A DNA stretch of 64,000 bases from Flavobacterium suncheonense GH29-5 = DSM 17707 (GCF_000430025.1 NZ_AUCZ01000008.1:145362-209361); one strand, 5' to 3'. Shown: positions 8,407 through 17,901, counted from the first letter of the stretch. The notes: generated from the sequence alone by a model not told the origin. Numbers and translations are program-made.

Positions 8407-10809
8407 TTAAGATCCGCACATTTCGCAGTCTTCCGGTCCGGCGTTTTTAGAACGTTCCAGCATCGCTCGGAATTCTTCCGGAGTCATTTCCTGATTTTCG
8501 TTGGCTACTTCGGCTGCTACGGCGATTGGTTCTGCTTTTTTGTCGTTGTTCAGCGTAAATTTAATCGCATCTACCGCAGATTTCGTTCTCAAATAATACA
8601 TTCCTGTTTTCAAACCGGACTGCCATGCATAGAAGTGCATCGACGTTAATTTGGCAAACGTAGCGCCTTCCATAAACAGGTTAAGCGATTGCGACTGGTC
8701 GATGAAATACCCGCGCTGACGCGACATATCGATAATGTCTTTCATACTCATTTCCCAAACCGTTCTGTACAATTCTTTGATATCCTGCGGAATGCCGTCG
8801 ATATCCTGAATCGAACCGTTAGCACGCATGATTTCCTGTTTCAGGTTTTCGTTCCACAAGCCTAAGTTCACCAAATCCTGTAACAAATGTTTGTTCACCA
8901 CGATGAACTCTCCGGACAATACACGACGGGTGTAAATGTTGGACGTATACGGTTCAAACGCTTCGTTGTTCCCTAAGATTTGCGAAGTCGAAGCGGTTGG
9001 CATCGGCGCCATTAACAACGAGTTGCGTACCCCGTGTGTCATTACTTCTTTGCGAAGCGATGCCCAATCCCAACGGCCGGACAAATCTTCGTCTTTTAAG
9101 CCCCAAAGGTTGTACTGGAATTCTCCCTGAGAAATCGGTGATCCTTGGAAAGTTGAGTAAGGCCCCTCTTCTTTTGCCATTTCCATGGAAGCCGTAACCG
9201 CCGCGAAATAAATGGTTTCGAAGATTTCCTGGTTTAATTTTTTAGCTTCATCCGAAGTAAACGGCATTCTTAACAAAATGAACGCATCGGCCAAACCTTG
9301 CACACCTAAGCCTACCGGACGGTGACGCATGTTGGAATTTTCCGCTTCTTTTACCGGATAGTAATTTCTGTCAATTACTTTGTTTAAGTTACGGGTAACA
9401 CGTTTGGTTACATCGTGCAGCAACTGGTGGTTGAACTGACCGTTTTCCACAAACATCGGCAACGAAATCGACGCTAAGTTACATACCGCAATTTCATCGG
9501 CTGAAGTATATTCCAAAATCTCCGTACACAAATTTGAAGAACGGATGGTTCCTAAATTTTTCTGGTTCGATTTGCGGTTCGCCGCGTCTTTGTACAACAT
9601 GTACGGCGTTCCGGTTTCGATTTGCGACTCTAATATTTTTTCCCAAAGCTCACGGGCTTTGATGGTTTTTCTTCCTTTTCCGGCTTCTTCGTAAGCGATA
9701 TACATTTTATCGAACTCTTCCCCATATACATCGTATAAGCCCGGACATTCGTTAGGACACATTAACGTCCAGTGCGCATCTTCCTGCACGCGTTTCATGA
9801 ACAAGTCGTTCATCCACATGGCGTAGAACAAGTCGCGGGCACGCATTTCTTCTTTTCCGTGATTTTTCTTCAAATCCAAAAAGTCAAAAATATCAGCGTG
9901 CCAAGGTTCTACGTAAATTGCAAAACTACCTTTACGTTTTCCACCACCCTGATCTACGTAACGCGCGGTGTCATTGAAGACACGCAACATCGGCACAATA
10001 CCGTTTGAGGTTCCGTTTGTGCCGCGGATGTACGATCCGGTAGCTCTTACGTTATGAATAGACAACCCGATTCCTCCCGCGGATTGCGAGATTTTTGCGG
10101 TTTGTTTTAAAGTGTCATAAATGCCGTCGATACTGTCGTCCTGCATCGTTAAAAGGAAACAGGAAGACATTTGCGGTTTCGGTGTTCCCGCGTTGAAAAG
10201 CGTTGGCGTCGCGTGCGTGAAGAATTTTTTCGACATCAACTCATAGGTTTCAATCGCAGCAGGAATATCGTTCAGGTGAATCCCCACAGAAACACGCATT
10301 AACATATGTTGCGGACGCTCTACAATCTGTCCGTTAATGCGCAACAAATAGGAACGTTCCAGAGTTTTAAATCCGAAATAATCGTAGTTGAAATCGCGGT
10401 TGTAGATGATGGACGAGTCCAAAATCTCGGCGTTTGCCATAATCGCTTCGTATACCTCATCCGACAAAAGCGGAGAAGCCTGTCCGGTTCTCGGGTTCAC
10501 ATAGTGGTACATGTCCGCCATGGTTTCCGAGAAGGATTTCTTGGTATTTTTATGCAGGTTGGAAACCGCAATACGCGCTGCCAGCTGTGCGTAATCCGGG
10601 TGGGTTACCGTCATGGAAGCCGCTGTTTCCGCTGCTAAATTATCTAACTCTGAAGTGGTTACCCCGTCGTACAAACCTTCAATAACACGCATGGCAACTT
10701 TTACCGGATCAACCAAATCGTTTAATCCGTAGCACAAAATTCTCACACGGTCGGTAATCTTGTCGAACATTACCGGCTCTCTTCTTCCGTCTCTTTTTAC
10801 TACATACAT
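8407..10809 (-). CDS. nrdA: class Ia ribonucleoside-diphosphate reductase, alpha subunit
   Basis: NrdA reduces ribonucleoside diphosphates to deoxyribonucleotides using a radical generated by NrdB. The 800-residue protein begins with an N-terminal ATP-cone ([16 protein letters not shown]), has the active-site Cys regions [15 protein letters not shown] and [11 protein letters not shown], the barrel motif [19 protein letters not shown], and ends with the C-terminal redox pair CEMC in EDCEMCGS. The Tyr-Tyr region lies in [15 protein letters not shown]. It is downstream of nrdB with a 69-base gap and no visible promoter, so the order is nrdB-nrdA and the two are probably one transcript. A terminator follows. 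Confidence 0.98.
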   Translation of the reverse strand: MYVVKRDGRREPVMFDKITDRVRILCYGLNDLVDPVKVAMRVIEGLYDGVTTSELDNLAAETAASMTVTHPDYAQLAARIAVSNLHKNTKKSFSETMADMYHYVNPRTGQASPLLSDEVYEAIMANAEILDSSIIYNRDFNYDYFGFKTLERSYLLRINGQIVERPQHMLMRVSVGIHLNDIPAAIETYELMSKKFFTHATPTLFNAGTPKPQMSSCFLLTMQDDSIDGIYDTLKQTAKISQSAGGIGLSIHNVRATGSYIRGTNGTSNGIVPMLRVFNDTARYVDQGGGKRKGSFAIYVEPWHADIFDFLDLKKNHGKEEMRARDLFYAMWMNDLFMKRVQEDAHWTLMCPNECPGLYDVYGEEFDKMYIAYEEAGKGRKTIKARELWEKILESQIETGTPYMLYKDAANRKSNQKNLGTIRSSNLCTEILEYTSADEIAVCNLASISLPMFVENGQFNHQLLHDVTKRVTRNLNKVIDRNYYPVKEAENSNMRHRPVGLGVQGLADAFILLRMPFTSDEAKKLNQEIFETIYFAAVTASMEMAKEEGPYSTFQGSPISQGEFQYNLWGLKDEDLSGRWDWASLRKEVMTHGVRNSLLMAPMPTASTSQILGNNEAFEPYTSNIYTRRVLSGEFIVVNKHLLQDLVNLGLWNENLKQEIMRANGSIQDIDGIPQDIKELYRTVWEMSMKDIIDMSRQRGYFIDQSQSLNLFMEGATFAKLTSMHFYAWQSGLKTGMYYLRTKSAVDAIKFTLNNDKKAEPIAVAAEVANENQEMTPEEFRAMLERSKNAGPEDCEMCGS

Positions 10810-10878
10810 ACTGTTACTGTTTTGAAGGTTAATTATTTATTGTTGGCGCAAGGCCGTGAATTTTAAAATGTTATTCGA

Positions 10879-11856
10879 TTAAAAATCAGCGTCGAAGCTA
10901 ATTTTTTGCGAATCGGTGTCTTTGTTTAAAACGCCTGCTTTCTGATATTCGGATACGCGTTTCTCGAAGAAATTCGTTTTCCCCTGCAATGAAATCATGT
11001 CCATGAAATCGAACGGGTTGTTGGAGTTGTATACTTTCGAACATCCTAATTCCACTAACAAACGATCGGCCACAAATTCCAGGTACTGTGTCATCAATCC
11101 GGCGTTCATTCCGATTAAACTCACCGGAAGTGACTCGGTAATGAACTCTCTTTCAATGTTTAACGCATCGGTGATGATTTCCGTAATTCTCGATTTGGAA
11201 ACTTTGTTTACCAAGTGGTTGTTGTGCAGGTGTACCGCGAAATCACAGTGCACACCTTCATCTCTCGAAATCAATTCGTTTGAAAACGTTAGACCCGGCA
11301 TCAAACCGCGTTTTTTCAACCAGAAAATCGAACAGAACGCTCCGGAGAAGAAGATGCCTTCTACCGCCGCAAACGCAATCAGCCTTTCGGCAAACGAATC
11401 GGATTCAATCCATTTTAGCGCCCATTCCGCTTTTTTCTTAATCGCCGGGAATACTTCAATGGCGTGGAACAACTGGTTTTTCTCGTCTTCGTTTTTCACG
11501 TAAGTGTCAATCAATAAGGAATACGTTTCGCTGTGAATGTTTTCCATCATGATTTGAAAGCCGTAGAAAAATTTAGCTTCCGGATATTGCACTTCGTTAA
11601 CGAAATTCTCTGCCAAATTCTCATTTACGATACCGTCCGAAGCAGCAAAAAACGCCAAAATGTGTTTGATGAAATATTTTTCGTCGTCATTCAACTTGCT
11701 GTTCCAGTCGGTTAAATCCTGGTGCAAATCGATCTCTTCCGCTGTCCAGAAACTGGCCTGTGATTTCTTATACCATTCCCAGATATCGTGGTGTTTGATC
11801 GGGAAAATTACAAAGCGGTCTTTGTTTTCCTGCAATATAGGTTCAACTACTGACAT
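10879..11856 (-). CDS. nrdB: class Ia ribonucleoside-diphosphate reductase, beta subunit
   Basis: NrdB is the ferritin-like radical-generating subunit. In this 325-residue protein the metal and radical residues can be placed: D43 ([12 protein letters not shown]), E105 and H108 in [18 protein letters not shown], and the tyrosyl radical site Y112, matching D84, E115, H118 and Y122 of the E. coli protein. Later ligands lie in [12 protein letters not shown] and RDEGVHCDF. The Tyr is present, so this is a normal radical-bearing R2. It is the first gene of the nrdBA unit. Confidence 0.97.
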   Translation of the reverse strand: MSVVEPILQENKDRFVIFPIKHHDIWEWYKKSQASFWTAEEIDLHQDLTDWNSKLNDDEKYFIKHILAFFAASDGIVNENLAENFVNEVQYPEAKFFYGFQIMMENIHSETYSLLIDTYVKNEDEKNQLFHAIEVFPAIKKKAEWALKWIESDSFAERLIAFAAVEGIFFSGAFCSIFWLKKRGLMPGLTFSNELISRDEGVHCDFAVHLHNNHLVNKVSKSRITEIITDALNIEREFITESLPVSLIGMNAGLMTQYLEFVADRLLVELGCSKVYNSNNPFDFMDMISLQGKTNFFEKRVSEYQKAGVLNKDTDSQKISFDADF

Positions 11857-11945
11857 AGTATCTTGACTTTTATACGTTTAAAAAAATGATTATTTAACTC
11901 GATTGGGGTTTACAAAGATTGTCATTTGAATCGTAAAAAGAAAGC

Positions 11946-11953
11946 CAAACTTA
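11946..11953 (-). promoter_or_regulatory. candidate -7 element of nrdBA
   Basis: The minus strand reads TAAGTTTG here, matching TAnnTTTG. Transcription would start near 11940 and leave an 84-base leader. A TTG lies 24 bases upstream (11980-11978), slightly longer than usual spacing. The whole 11857-12123 gap holds no gene that I can see. Confidence 0.45.
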
Positions 11954-12061
11954 TTCACAATTCGACCGAGTTTTTAACAATGAAGATTTTTCTTTCGCCG
12001 AAAATTTATCTTAACAAATTATTGATTTTCAGTATATTACAATTGAATAAAATCCTACAAA

Positions 12062-12080
12062 TACTGTCTGAACCACAGTA
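12062..12080. repeat. short inverted repeat upstream of nrdBA
   Basis: TACTGT and ACAGTA form a perfect 6-base inverted repeat with 7-base spacer between the DUF3109 stop and the nrdB promoter region. It could be an operator half-site pair, but such a repeat can also arise by chance; it does not match the NrdR box I know. Confidence 0.25.
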
Positions 12081-12123
12081 AAACATTGGCTTAAAGCCCG
12101 TTTAAAAATCCGTAAAAAGAAGG

Positions 12124-12690
12124 CTACTTTTTATACTCTTCGGCAATTTTTTCCAATTCGGCATACCACTCGGTACCAAATTTTCGCGTTAAGGATTCTT
12201 TGAGAAATTTATACACCGGAACTTCCAGTTCTTTTCCTAGGGAACAGGCATCGTCGCAAATGTGCCATTTATGGTAATTCACCGCGGAAAACTCGGAATA
12301 TTCCTTGACACGGACAGGATACAAATGACAGGAAATCGGTTTTTTCCAATCGACAATCCCCTGATTATAAGCCTGCTCAATACCGCAAAGCGCGGTTGGA
12401 CCGTCGAAAATAACGTAAGCACAGTCGGCTCCGTCAATTAAAGTCGTTTCAAATTCGCCGTCTTCACCGATTACAGAAGTACCCTGCGCTTCGATAGCCG
12501 CAATGCCTTCCGGACGTAAAAACGGTTTTACTTTCGGAAAAATATCTTCCAGAATTTTAGTTTCTTCTTCGGACAGCGGCGCACCGGCATCACCATCCAC
12601 ACAACAAGCCCCTTTACAAGCCGAAAGGTTGCACACAAATTCTTTTTCCAGAATTTCTTCCGATACTATGGTTTTTCCTAACTGAAACAT
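12124..12690 (-). CDS. DUF3109 family protein (cysteine-rich)
   Basis: This 188-residue protein shows the DUF3109 features: an N-terminal Cys cluster (FVCNLSACKGACCVDGDAG), then ALCGIEQAY, and a histidine/cysteine segment SCHLYPVR and KWHICDDACSLGK. The Cys/His spacing suggests metal or iron-sulfur binding, similar to the YkgJ-type CxxCC proteins; the function is unknown. The start is fixed by a close-set promoter only 5 bases upstream of the ATG, which would give a leaderless or nearly leaderless mRNA. Confidence 0.88.
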   Translation of the reverse strand: MFQLGKTIVSEEILEKEFVCNLSACKGACCVDGDAGAPLSEEETKILEDIFPKVKPFLRPEGIAAIEAQGTSVIGEDGEFETTLIDGADCAYVIFDGPTALCGIEQAYNQGIVDWKKPISCHLYPVRVKEYSEFSAVNYHKWHICDDACSLGKELEVPVYKFLKESLTRKFGTEWYAELEKIAEEYKK

Positions 12691-12694
12691 GGGG

Positions 12695-12727
12695 CAAAGG
12701 TAATGGTTTCCTGTCTGAAATCACAAA
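12695..12727 (-). promoter_or_regulatory. promoter of DUF3109 gene, possibly leaderless
   Basis: On the minus strand TTTG (12727-12724), 21 bases, then TACCTTTG (12702-12695). The -7 box ends 5 bases before the ATG (12690), so transcription would begin at or next to the start codon. Confidence 0.55.
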
Positions 12728-12745
12728 TCCTTTAACGAATTAACA

Positions 12746-13543
12746 TTACATGAATTTATACTCGGCTTTTTTAAAGCTTTTGGTTTCTTTGTCTAAGGCA
12801 ATGCACTCCATCACGGTAGTTTTCCCGCCGTTTTCCAAATCTTTTGACTCCATCAGCAGCAGGAGCGGTTTTTCATTCGGTTTGAAATAATTTTTGAAAA
12901 AATCCGGCATTTTGCTTTTACTGTGCTGTACATTGAAAACATTGGCAAAACTCACTTTGGCATCGGTCGTATAATAGAATTTCATAATGTAACTGGCATT
13001 TGAAGCCTCGACACCTTTACAATTGTAGCCTAAAATCACTTTATTCGGCAAGGCTTTATAAGTAAATTTCGTGTATTTGGGATCGAGTTCATCGGCTGAT
13101 TTTTCATACTCCGGCATTTTGGAAGCCAGCGCCATTTTTTCGGCTCCGGAACCGAAAGCGGTTACCATGATTTTATTTTTGTTGTCCATTACCATAAACA
13201 TATCCGAACCCGATTGATTCGCAGAAGTCCCAACATATTCGGCGTTAGGCTGTAAAAAATAATCCACGACTACGTCTTTTCCTTTATCTGCGGTAACTTT
13301 CATGGCATACTTCCAGGTAAAGTCGTATACATCCGACACCTGGGAAACATCCACTTTGTTTTTTCCGAATCCCATGCCTTTGTATGAGTCGTTGCGGTTT
13401 GCGGCTTTATCGCCCGTTTTACTTTTCGTTTTTTTCGCTGCAGTCTGGCTGGCTGCTTCTTTAATTTTATCGAAAATCTGTGCATGACTGCCGCTGAACA
13501 TCAGCAGCAACGTTATCATCCATACTGTTTTTAAACCTTTCAT
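12746..13543 (-). CDS. secreted protein resembling DUF4412 family
   Basis: This 265-residue protein has a signal peptide (MKGLKTVWMITLLLMFSGSHAQ). A Lys-rich linker (about 30-55, AAKKTKSKTGDKA) is followed by a beta-rich domain with YDFTWKYAMKVTADKG, VILGYNCKGVEA and YIMKFYYTTDAKV, which looks like the DUF4412 type of periplasmic or surface domain (GYxCK followed by WxT/YYT). That assignment is from memory of the pattern and is moderate. No function is known. It is a single-gene unit with a promoter candidate at 13568-13601. Confidence 0.65.
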   Translation of the reverse strand: MKGLKTVWMITLLLMFSGSHAQIFDKIKEAASQTAAKKTKSKTGDKAANRNDSYKGMGFGKNKVDVSQVSDVYDFTWKYAMKVTADKGKDVVVDYFLQPNAEYVGTSANQSGSDMFMVMDNKNKIMVTAFGSGAEKMALASKMPEYEKSADELDPKYTKFTYKALPNKVILGYNCKGVEASNASYIMKFYYTTDAKVSFANVFNVQHSKSKMPDFFKNYFKPNEKPLLLLMESKDLENGGKTTVMECIALDKETKSFKKAEYKFM

Positions 13544-13567
13544 ATCAATTTGATTTTAAACCTCATA

Positions 13568-13601
13568 CAAATATACTGATTCTGAAATCACTTCCTCTCA
13601 A
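13568..13601 (-). promoter_or_regulatory. promoter candidate of the DUF4412-like gene
   Basis: Minus strand: TTG (13601-13599), 23 bases, TATATTTG (13575-13568), about 25 bases before the ATG at 13543. Confidence 0.5.
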
Positions 13602-13698
13602 TTAAGCAACTGATTTTCAATTTTTTGAAACGGCAACTTTCACGCCGAAACTGTTAAATTTTAACGATTTATTAGCTAACTTCGTGTTAAGATTAAGG

Positions 13699-13706
13699 TA
13701 ATTTTG
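13699..13706 (+). promoter_or_regulatory. -7 element of the marC operon
   Basis: TAATTTTG followed by CACC, a typical flavobacterial TAnnTTTGC box, 21 bases before the ATG at 13728. An in-frame TTG at 13704 lies inside this box and so is not the start codon. Confidence 0.55.
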
Positions 13707-13727
13707 CACCTTCAAAAAACACACGTA

Positions 13728-14303
13728 ATGAATCTCGATTTAAAAGAAATACTGACCGTTGGTATGGTTTTGTTCGCCGTAATTGATATTGTAGGCACTA
13801 TTCCCATCATTGTCGATTTACGCAGCAAAGTAGGCCATATTGAATCTGAAAAAGCGTCTGCAGTAGCCGGCATCATCATGATTGCGTTCCTTTTTGTAGG
13901 GGAGGAAATCTTAAAATTCATGGGCGTGGATGTAAAATCGTTTGCCGTGGCCGGTTCGTTTGTGTTGTTTTTTCTGGCTTTGGAAATGATTTTGGGCATC
14001 ACCTTATATAAAGATGAAGAACCGAGTACGGCCTCCATTGTCCCAATCGCTTTTCCACTGATTGCAGGAGCCGGAACCATGACCACTTTGCTGTCCTTAC
14101 GCGCCGAATACCAAAGCATCAACATCGTGATTGCGGTGCTGATTAATATTATTATTGTGTATGCGGTTTTAAAATCGTCTTCCAAAATAGAAAAAGCCTT
14201 AGGAAAAAACGGTTTGGGAGTTATCCGGAAGGTATTTGGCGTGATTTTACTGGCTATCGCTGTTAAATTATTTGCCGCTAATGTTAAAGGTCTGTTTGTT
14301 TAA
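13728..14303 (+). CDS. marC: MarC family integral membrane protein
   Basis: This 191-residue protein has the six-helix MarC/UPF0056 layout: VGMVLFAVIDIVGTIPII (helix 1), AVAGIIMIAFLFVGEEILKFMGV, AVAGSFVLFFLALEMILG, the conserved loop IVPIAFPLIAGAGTMTTLLSL, then INIVIAVLINIIIVYAVL and a last helix. MarC proteins sit in the inner membrane; no transport substrate is established and a role in multidrug resistance has not held up. The ATG at 13728 is chosen because the upstream TTG lies in the promoter. A small membrane protein gene and a FAD oxidoreductase follow closely on the same strand. Confidence 0.9.
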   Translation: MNLDLKEILTVGMVLFAVIDIVGTIPIIVDLRSKVGHIESEKASAVAGIIMIAFLFVGEEILKFMGVDVKSFAVAGSFVLFFLALEMILGITLYKDEEPSTASIVPIAFPLIAGAGTMTTLLSLRAEYQSINIVIAVLINIIIVYAVLKSSSKIEKALGKNGLGVIRKVFGVILLAIAVKLFAANVKGLFV

Positions 14304-14345
14304 CCTGAATTTTAGTAGTTTTACCCCCTATTTGATTAATTTTTA

Positions 14346-14549
14346 ATGGCGATGAAAGTATTTACTTATGTTCTGATTGCCCTGGCCCTGGGTCTAATCA
14401 TTTTTAACATTACTTTGCTGGATTTCAGTAATCTTTTTGAAGGAAACAGCATGGTAGCCCTGATTGGTATTGCAGCCTCCTTGTGTGCCATCTGCATCCT
14501 TTTGATTTTCAGAATGTCGAAGATCATCGACGAAAAAACCAGAGAGTAA
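14346..14549 (+). CDS. small two-helix membrane protein, unknown function
   Basis: This 67-residue protein consists of two hydrophobic helices (about 5-24, VLIALALGLIIFNITLL, and 36-57, VALIGIAASLCAICILLIF) and a charged C-terminus (SKIIDEKTRE). It starts 42 bases after marC and ends 21 bases before the FAD oxidoreductase gene, so the three are probably one operon. I do not recognise a family. Confidence 0.7.
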   Translation: MAMKVFTYVLIALALGLIIFNITLLDFSNLFEGNSMVALIGIAASLCAICILLIFRMSKIIDEKTRE

Positions 14550-14570
14550 TCCCAAAAAACGGTTCCAAAG

Positions 14571-15179
14571 ATGTTCGATGTTCTGATTATTGGCGGCGGG
14601 GTTTCAGGCGTTTCCTGCGCTTTGATTTTAGGTTCCGCACAAAAGAAACCTTTCGTTACCGATAAAAAAATCGGCATCATCACCCACCAGAAAGCTTCTT
14701 CGTTACAGGACGCCATTTTTCACAACGCTTACGGTATTCCCAACGGAAAATTAGGTTCGGAGTTATTACCCGAAAGTACTGCGCATTTGGCTGAAGTCTA
14801 TCCGCATATCGAACAAATCGAAATGGAAAAAGTGCTGTCTGTTAGTGGCGCCTCCGGAAATTTTACGGTAACCACCAATAAAAATACGTACTCCGCAAAA
14901 GCAATTGTTGTAGCTATCGGTTCGTCCAATCTTTTTGCCATTGACGGCTTAATGGAATTTCTCGAACCGCATAAAAAATCCGTCCCGGAGAAAAACAGAA
15001 TCCAGTTAAAAAACCACGACCATAAGGTAGCGGACGGCATTTACGTTTGCGGTACTTTGGCCGGACACCGCAGTCAGCTTTCCATAGCCGCGGGAAGTGG
15101 CGCCGCTGTGGCTACCGATATTTTGGTCTTATGGAATAACGGATTGGAGACTCACAGTCACGATAGCATCCGCAAATAA
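14571..15179 (+). CDS. short FAD-dependent oxidoreductase, thioredoxin-reductase-like
   Basis: This 202-residue protein begins with a dinucleotide-binding motif (DVLIIGGGVSGVSCAL, residues 3-18) and ends with a second FAD-contact motif (DGIYVCGTLAGHRSQLSIA), with AIVVAIGSS between. The NAD(P)H-binding middle domain and the CxxC redox motif of thioredoxin reductase are absent, so it is a single-domain flavoprotein of the short pyridine nucleotide-disulfide oxidoreductase type. Substrate unknown. It ends 7 bases before the convergent S41 peptidase gene, with no clear terminator between them. Confidence 0.8.
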   Translation: MFDVLIIGGGVSGVSCALILGSAQKKPFVTDKKIGIITHQKASSLQDAIFHNAYGIPNGKLGSELLPESTAHLAEVYPHIEQIEMEKVLSVSGASGNFTVTTNKNTYSAKAIVVAIGSSNLFAIDGLMEFLEPHKKSVPEKNRIQLKNHDHKVADGIYVCGTLAGHRSQLSIAAGSGAAVATDILVLWNNGLETHSHDSIRK

Positions 15180-15186
15180 GAAACTT

Positions 15187-16758
15187 TTATTTTTTATTCA
15201 GAACCCGTTTTACCATCGGATCTTCTTTCAGCACTATCTGAAAATATTTGTTTTCGTCGAAAAGCTGTCTGGCAAATTCGGCTGCCAAATAGCGTTTAAC
15301 CCGTTCTTTGCTGCCCTCAAGATTTAAAATCAGGCCGCTGGTGGCGATATAGTTTTTGAAATTATTGAAGTATGCGTCTGTATTGTTCAGTTTGTTCAAC
15401 ATTTGCGAAAAGGTCAAGAGTTGAAAGGATTTGCGGTCTTTATCCAGTTGTTCGAAAACGAAATAACCGGCAATTCCCGACTGCATTAGCATGCTCAGTG
15501 CTTCATCCCCGTGACTGCCTTCAATCGGTACAAAAATATCCGGAATGATCCCACCACCGCCATAAACCACACGCCCTTTTTTGGTTTTAAATTTCAGACT
15601 GTCGGCTACTTTAATACTGTCGGCCGCAAAAAGTTCGCCGCTGATGAACCGTTTTTCGAAATCGCTGAAATATTCTTCTGTTCCATGATCATACGGTTTC
15701 TGGATGGAACGTCCGGAAGGCGTATAATAGCGCGCCACGGTTAAACGCACGGCAGAGCCATCACCCAACGGCATTTCCTTTTGCACCAGTCCTTTTCCGA
15801 AAGAACGTCTTCCCACAATGATCCCTCTGTCGTTATCCTGTATGGCTCCGGCCAAAATTTCACTGGCAGAAGCGGAATTTTCGTTGATTAAAACATAGAG
15901 TTTGCCATTTTCGAAATTGCCTTTTTCACTGGCAAAAGTTTTGTCGATATTGCCTTTTTTGTTTTTTACTTCTACAATGAGTTCTTTCTTTTTAAGGAAT
16001 TCATCGGCAATCTGGGCCGCGATTTCCATATAACCGCCCCCGTTTTCGCGAAGGTCGACAATCAGTTCGGTCATGCCTTGTTTTTTCAGATTGAGCAAGC
16101 CTGCGTGAAATTCTTTGTATGTCGTTTCGGCAAAACGGTTGATTTTGATATAACCGGTTTTTGCATCCAGCATGGTGGCGATATCCACGCTTTTAATTGG
16201 AACCACTCCGCGCGTCACGTTTACCTTGAATTTTCGGTTTTCGGAACGGCGATACACCGTCAGATTCACTTTGGAACCTTCTTCGCCTTTTAATTTGGCA
16301 AACAGACTGTCAGAAGGCAATTTTCTGCCAAACAGCTTGGTTCTGTCCGCAAAAAGAATACGGTCACCGGCTTTTAAACCCGCTTTTTCAGACGGTCCGT
16401 TGGCAATCGGTTTGATGATGGCTACCGAATCTTTGTACATGTAAAAATTAACGCCGATGCCCACAAAATCGCCTTTCATGCTTTGCGTTACCTGCTCCAT
16501 TTCACTTTTGGCGATGTAAACCGAATGCGGATCGAGTTTCTCCAGAATTCCGTTTACCGTTAAATCGACTATCGAATCGGCATTGACATCATCCACATAC
16601 TCGTTTTCGATGAGTTCCATCAGCTTGTTCAGCTTGCTGCGGTTCGTGTTCGCCGTAAAGTCCTTCGGCCCTGAAAAATTCAAATATCCCCCAATGAGAA
16701 AACCGACCGCTAAGGTTGCGGCAATCAGCATTGGTAAATATATGCGCTTTATTTTCAT
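15187..16758 (-). CDS. S41 family C-terminal processing peptidase
   Basis: This 523-residue protein has an N-terminal membrane anchor (about 7-28), a PDZ domain (VGIGVNFYMYKDSVAIIKPI ... GLKAGDRILFADRT) and the S41 catalytic core with the Ser in NENSASASEILAGAIQDND (near residue 297) and the Lys in RSFGKGLVQ (near 320). Such peptidases cut near the C-termini of periplasmic proteins. The C-terminal 130 residues form the usual helical extension. Its ATG overlaps the stop of the dCMP deaminase gene by 4 bases, so the two are translationally coupled behind hupE. Confidence 0.95.
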   Translation of the reverse strand: MKIKRIYLPMLIAATLAVGFLIGGYLNFSGPKDFTANTNRSKLNKLMELIENEYVDDVNADSIVDLTVNGILEKLDPHSVYIAKSEMEQVTQSMKGDFVGIGVNFYMYKDSVAIIKPIANGPSEKAGLKAGDRILFADRTKLFGRKLPSDSLFAKLKGEEGSKVNLTVYRRSENRKFKVNVTRGVVPIKSVDIATMLDAKTGYIKINRFAETTYKEFHAGLLNLKKQGMTELIVDLRENGGGYMEIAAQIADEFLKKKELIVEVKNKKGNIDKTFASEKGNFENGKLYVLINENSASASEILAGAIQDNDRGIIVGRRSFGKGLVQKEMPLGDGSAVRLTVARYYTPSGRSIQKPYDHGTEEYFSDFEKRFISGELFAADSIKVADSLKFKTKKGRVVYGGGGIIPDIFVPIEGSHGDEALSMLMQSGIAGYFVFEQLDKDRKSFQLLTFSQMLNKLNNTDAYFNNFKNYIATSGLILNLEGSKERVKRYLAAEFARQLFDENKYFQIVLKEDPMVKRVLNKK

Positions 16759-17186
16759 TGTTCCAATTCGGTGATGTGATCTACCTCAACACCCGCTTTT
16801 CTTAAAAAATCCAGACCGGAATCGTCTTTATAGCCTTCAAAATACACCACCCGTTTAATGCCGGACTGGTGAATCAATTTACTGCATTCCTTACACGGCG
16901 ACAGCGTAATATAAAGTGTCGCACCTTCACAGGACTGTGTGGAGCGCGCTACTTTTGAAATCGCGTTGGCCTCTGCGTGAAGCACATACCATTTCGTATA
17001 GCCTTCTTCGTCTTCGCAACAGTTTTCAAATCCGGTTGGGGTTCCGTTGTACCCGTCGGAGATGATCATTCGGTCTTTCACAATAATTGCGCCAACCTTT
17101 TTGCGCGTACAGTAGGACAATTGTCCCCATTCTTTGGCGATACGCAAATAGGCCTTATCGTATTTTGATTTCTTTTTTTCTTTCAT
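16755..17186 (-). CDS. deoxycytidylate (dCMP) deaminase
   Basis: dCMP deaminase makes dUMP for thymidylate synthesis. This 143-residue protein has the zinc motif HAEANAIS (His plus catalytic Glu) and the pair SPCKECSKLIHQSG, as in ComEB/dCMP deaminases. It also has the early signature CTRKKVGAIIVKDRMIISDGYNGTP, given here as two parts: CTRKKVGAIIV and DGYNGTPTGFENCCED, typical of dCMP rather than CMP/tRNA deaminases. The gene lies 2 bases after hupE and overlaps the S41 peptidase start. Confidence 0.92.
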   Translation of the reverse strand: MKEKKKSKYDKAYLRIAKEWGQLSYCTRKKVGAIIVKDRMIISDGYNGTPTGFENCCEDEEGYTKWYVLHAEANAISKVARSTQSCEGATLYITLSPCKECSKLIHQSGIKRVVYFEGYKDDSGLDFLRKAGVEVDHITELEQ

Positions 17187-17188
17187 GG

Positions 17189-17782
17189 TTATCGGTTCCA
17201 GATCTCACTCTCTGCAATCATCGGCAACACCACGCCTACTACAAAAGCGGACATCACAAGGGTCCAGTCGCGTTTTGAAAAGCGGAAAAAGGTCTGAACT
17301 ATATAAGAGATAATTAACACAACAAACACCACTATGATCTGAGCGGCTTCAATTCCCAGGGCAAATTCCAGCAGCGGGACTAATTTATCCGAAGCGTTTC
17401 CGGGCAAAATAGCTTTAAAGTAGTTGGAAAACCCCAATCCGTGAATGATTCCAAAAAACAGGGTAACCATCGCTATAAACGTAATACTCTCGTTCTTACC
17501 CGACTTGCCTGCCGTAAAAAGATGAAACAGCGCGGTAGTCAGTATCGTAATCGGAATCAGGAATTCTATTAAACTGGCCTTGATAATTACAATCCCGTAT
17601 ACGGAAAGCAGCAACGACAGCGTATGCCCAAGCGTGAACAAAGACACCAAAATCAGCACCCGCTTCCAGTCTTTGAAGGCATAAGGCGTTACCAGTGCAA
17701 TTAAAAACAGAACGTGATCATAGGCATTAATATCGAGTACATGGCGCAAACCGATATTGAAATACGTTAAAAATTCAGACAT
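17189..17782 (-). CDS. HupE/UreJ family membrane protein
   Basis: This 197-residue protein has six or seven membrane helices and the HupE/UreJ pattern with a metal-like His-Asp motif near the N-terminus (IGLRHVLDINAYDHVLFLIAL, in which H13 and D24-H25 are placed as in the family) and a later GIIHGLGFSNYF. HupE/UreJ proteins are linked to nickel or cobalt uptake in some bacteria; no hydrogenase or urease genes are nearby, so the substrate is open. It is the first gene of the hupE - dCMP deaminase - S41 peptidase unit. Confidence 0.88.
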   Translation of the reverse strand: MSEFLTYFNIGLRHVLDINAYDHVLFLIALVTPYAFKDWKRVLILVSLFTLGHTLSLLLSVYGIVIIKASLIEFLIPITILTTALFHLFTAGKSGKNESITFIAMVTLFFGIIHGLGFSNYFKAILPGNASDKLVPLLEFALGIEAAQIIVVFVVLIISYIVQTFFRFSKRDWTLVMSAFVVGVVLPMIAESEIWNR

Positions 17783-17810
17783 TTCTTTTTTAGTTTTTAG
17801 ATTGGGTTCT

Positions 17811-17838
17811 CAAACTTACAATTTATTTTGCAAATTGT
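17811..17838 (-). promoter_or_regulatory. promoter and palindrome upstream of hupE
   Basis: The minus-strand -7 element TAAGTTTG (17818-17811) is directly joined to a perfect 7-base inverted repeat ACAATTT-N7-AAATTGT (17818-17838), placed between the -7 and -33 positions. This is where a repressor would block RNA polymerase, and a 21-base palindrome is the size used by Fur-family metal regulators; that link is inference. Confidence 0.45.
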
Positions 17839-17893
17839 TTTCTTCCGTTAAGAAAAGCTTAAAATAAGCCGTCCTAAAAAACTTATTTTTTTG

Positions 17894-17901
17894 TAAATTT
17901 G
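17894..17901 (+). promoter_or_regulatory. -7 element of TerB-like gene
   Basis: TAAATTTG matches TAnnTTTG, 22 bases before the ATG at 17924. No clear -33 box. Confidence 0.5.

Noticed and set aside
13704..13727. Upstream TTG start for marC
   Set aside because: The codon is part of the -7 box TAATTTTG (13699-13706), so it cannot be in the message.
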